Source of the DNA: Polyangiaceae bacterium
Lineage (GTDB): Bacteria; Myxococcota_A; Polyangia; Polyangiales; Polyangiaceae
Assembly (NCBI GenBank): GCA_016933275.1
Contig: JAFGBI010000307.1
Location: forward strand, 1 to 52,889
Direction of reading: 5' to 3'
DNA length: 52,889 nucleotides
Shown here: positions 51,927 to 52,889 of the stretch, piece after piece
Numbering within the stretch: the first letter of the stretch is position 1
Layout: every line of letters begins with the position of its first letter
Position numbers and translations under genes: made by a program
The notes under the pieces: generated by a model
Databases searched by the model: none
What the model saw: the letters and a program-made list of their open reading frames with translations, nothing else
Told to the model about the DNA's origin: nothing

Positions 51927-52265
51927 GTGGGATCGCGAGCCGGTCATCATGGGGACCCTCGACGGCGCCGTGGTGGTCAAGGCGGGACACGACGCGCCTG
52001 GCTTGGAGGGGGTGGGCCGGGTGGTGTTACGGAGGACGGCGAACGAGCCGTTCGAGAGCAACCCCGTGCCAACCTGCCCTCATACAGAGCCACGAAAGAG
52101 ACCAGGGGCCGGGTGGTCGGGATGCCGGGATCGTGGTCGATTCCGGAGGGAACCCCTTCCCGCATTTTCTTGAGCCGATCGAAGGAGCCCGGGGCCCGTT
52201 GCAGGCGAAGGCGGGCGCTCAACCGGCTCGACGCCGTCGCGCCCCACTACGGGAGGCCCAGGATC
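51927..52265. other. Gene-poor stretch before the repeat lipoprotein
   Basis: A plus-strand open frame from about 51949 begins MGTLDGAVVVKAGHDAPGLEG and could be a gene fragment, but it degenerates into Arg/Pro-rich sequence. I do not call it a gene. No other signal was seen. Confidence 0.4.
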
Positions 52266-52889
52266 ATGCGGACAAAGCTACTGATGATGCTCGTGCTGGG
52301 AAGCACCGCCTGTAATGGCGGCTATTCTGAGGAGGGCGTTGGCGAAGCGAGTGGATCGGCCGTCTCGGCCGGGGCGCCAACCGGGTGCTGGGAGGCATTC
52401 GATGCCTGCCTCCGTTCGGGGACGGACCCAGACCTCTGCGACCGGGTGGCTGCAGAATGCAGCTCGGGCGAACCGGGGACCGTGAGCGGAGCCGGCCTCG
52501 AGGAAGACTGCTGGGTCGAACCCGACACGGGCGAGGTCTGGTGCGCCGACAGCCCAAGCCCCGATACCGGTGTCGGTGGTGCTGGCGGAGTCTGCGAGAT
52601 CGATCCCACGACCGGCGAGGTCGTCCGGTGCGACCCGGATGGCGTCGGGGGTTGCGGCGGCTACGCGGGCTGTGACCCCGGCGGGATCGGTGGCAGCGGC
52701 GCCTACGCAGGCGGTGACCCCGACGGGATCGGCGGCAGCGGCGCCTACGCAGGCGGTGACCCCGGCGGGATCGGCGGCAGCGGCGCCTACGCAGGCGGTG
52801 ACCCCGGCGGGATCGGCGGCAGCGGCGCCTACGCGGGCGGTGACCCCGGTGGGATCGGCGGCAGCGGCGCCTACGCGGGCAGTGACCCC
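52266..52889 (+). CDS. Lipoprotein with 14-residue tandem repeats (runs off the window)
   Basis: The ATG at 52266 opens a lipoprotein signal (MRTKLLMMLVLGSTACNGG, lipobox STAC). The mature start has Cys-rich sequence (CWEAFDACLRSGTDPDLC, CSSGEPG, CWVEPDTGEVWC, CEIDPTTGEVVRC). From 52632 the sequence is tandem repeats of DPGGIGGSGAYAGG; the first copy is a Cys-containing variant (DPDGVGGCGGYAGC). The frame is open to the window end, so the protein is partial and its length is unknown. It is probably a surface lipoprotein with a flexible Gly-rich stalk. Confidence 0.75.
   Translation, partial: MRTKLLMMLVLGSTACNGGYSEEGVGEASGSAVSAGAPTGCWEAFDACLRSGTDPDLCDRVAAECSSGEPGTVSGAGLEEDCWVEPDTGEVWCADSPSPDTGVGGAGGVCEIDPTTGEVVRCDPDGVGGCGGYAGCDPGGIGGSGAYAGGDPDGIGGSGAYAGGDPGGIGGSGAYAGGDPGGIGGSGAYAGGDPGGIGGSGAYAGSDP
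52632..52889 (+). repeat. 42-bp in-frame tandem repeat array
   Basis: Units of 42 bp (14 codons) starting at 52632 (degenerate), 52674, 52716, 52758, 52800 and 52842, with a further partial unit cut by the window end. Copies from 52674 differ by only a few bases, so the array is recent and likely to vary in length between strains. Confidence 0.9.

Noticed and set aside
52632..52889. Possible CRISPR array
   Set aside because: Units are directly adjacent with no spacers and read in frame as protein repeats.

Overview
This is a high-GC chromosomal window from a member of the Myxococcota (myxobacteria and relatives). The clearest marker is a MYXO-CTERM-type tail on the surface protein at 47038-48888: a GCGCR motif, a hydrophobic stretch, then Arg/Lys. 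Other markers fit the same group: MXAN_6577-like cysteine repeats (2655-3572), DUF4215/Myxo-Cys repeats (45979-46782), thrombospondin type 3 repeats (6223-8127) and many lipoproteins with Gly/Thr/Ala-rich stalks. No rRNA, tRNA, CRISPR array, prophage or autonomous insertion sequence was found.

Layout. 1-3.6 kb: a Tat-exported DUF362 protein, a small zinc-ribbon protein, a membrane protein and a Cys-rich lipoprotein. 4.1-6 kb: murA-hisG on the minus strand. 6.2-13.6 kb: a tightly packed plus-strand run (TSP3 outer-membrane protein, HEAT-repeat protein, xseB, cinA-like, radC, and a PP2C phosphatase fused to a cyclic-nucleotide-binding domain). 13.7-24 kb: two envelope proteins, an RluA pseudouridine synthase, argC, unknown lipoproteins, a VOC protein and an RlmD/TrmA-type RNA methyltransferase. 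24-41.3 kb: a probable arabinoxylan locus. 42-46 kb: metF, mpl, a YchJ/SEC-C protein and an inositol monophosphatase. 46-52.9 kb: a 5'-truncated Cys-repeat gene, the MYXO-CTERM protein, a hybrid histidine kinase, a frameshifted gene and a lipoprotein with 42-bp tandem repeats that runs off the window.

The arabinoxylan locus holds a GH3 beta-xylosidase/glucosidase, a GH62 arabinofuranosidase lipoprotein, a GH10-like lipoprotein lacking both catalytic glutamates, three lipoproteins with carbohydrate-binding-like jelly-roll domains, and two paralogous outer-membrane barrels ending in Met-Trp-Trp. An SDR oxidoreductase lies within it. No SusCD, TonB receptor or ABC transporter is present. My inference is that lipoproteins bind and trim arabinoxylan at the cell surface, the barrels pass oligosaccharides, and the GH3 enzyme, which has no clear signal peptide, finishes them inside.

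The most unusual feature is a family of palindromic repeats found at nine places. A short copy is exactly 160 bp, is bounded by CTAG, and can fold into a cloverleaf-like hairpin A plus a small hairpin B. Longer copies carry an insert with CTGACCG heptads. Several copies sit exactly at gene ends, and in three cases the repeat supplies the stop codon. Paired changes in both arms of two diverged copies suggest the fold matters. I know of no named family that matches, but I could not search. A second window-wide signal is a TANNNT box exactly 6 bp (once 7 bp) before the ATG of several genes, suggesting leaderless transcripts.
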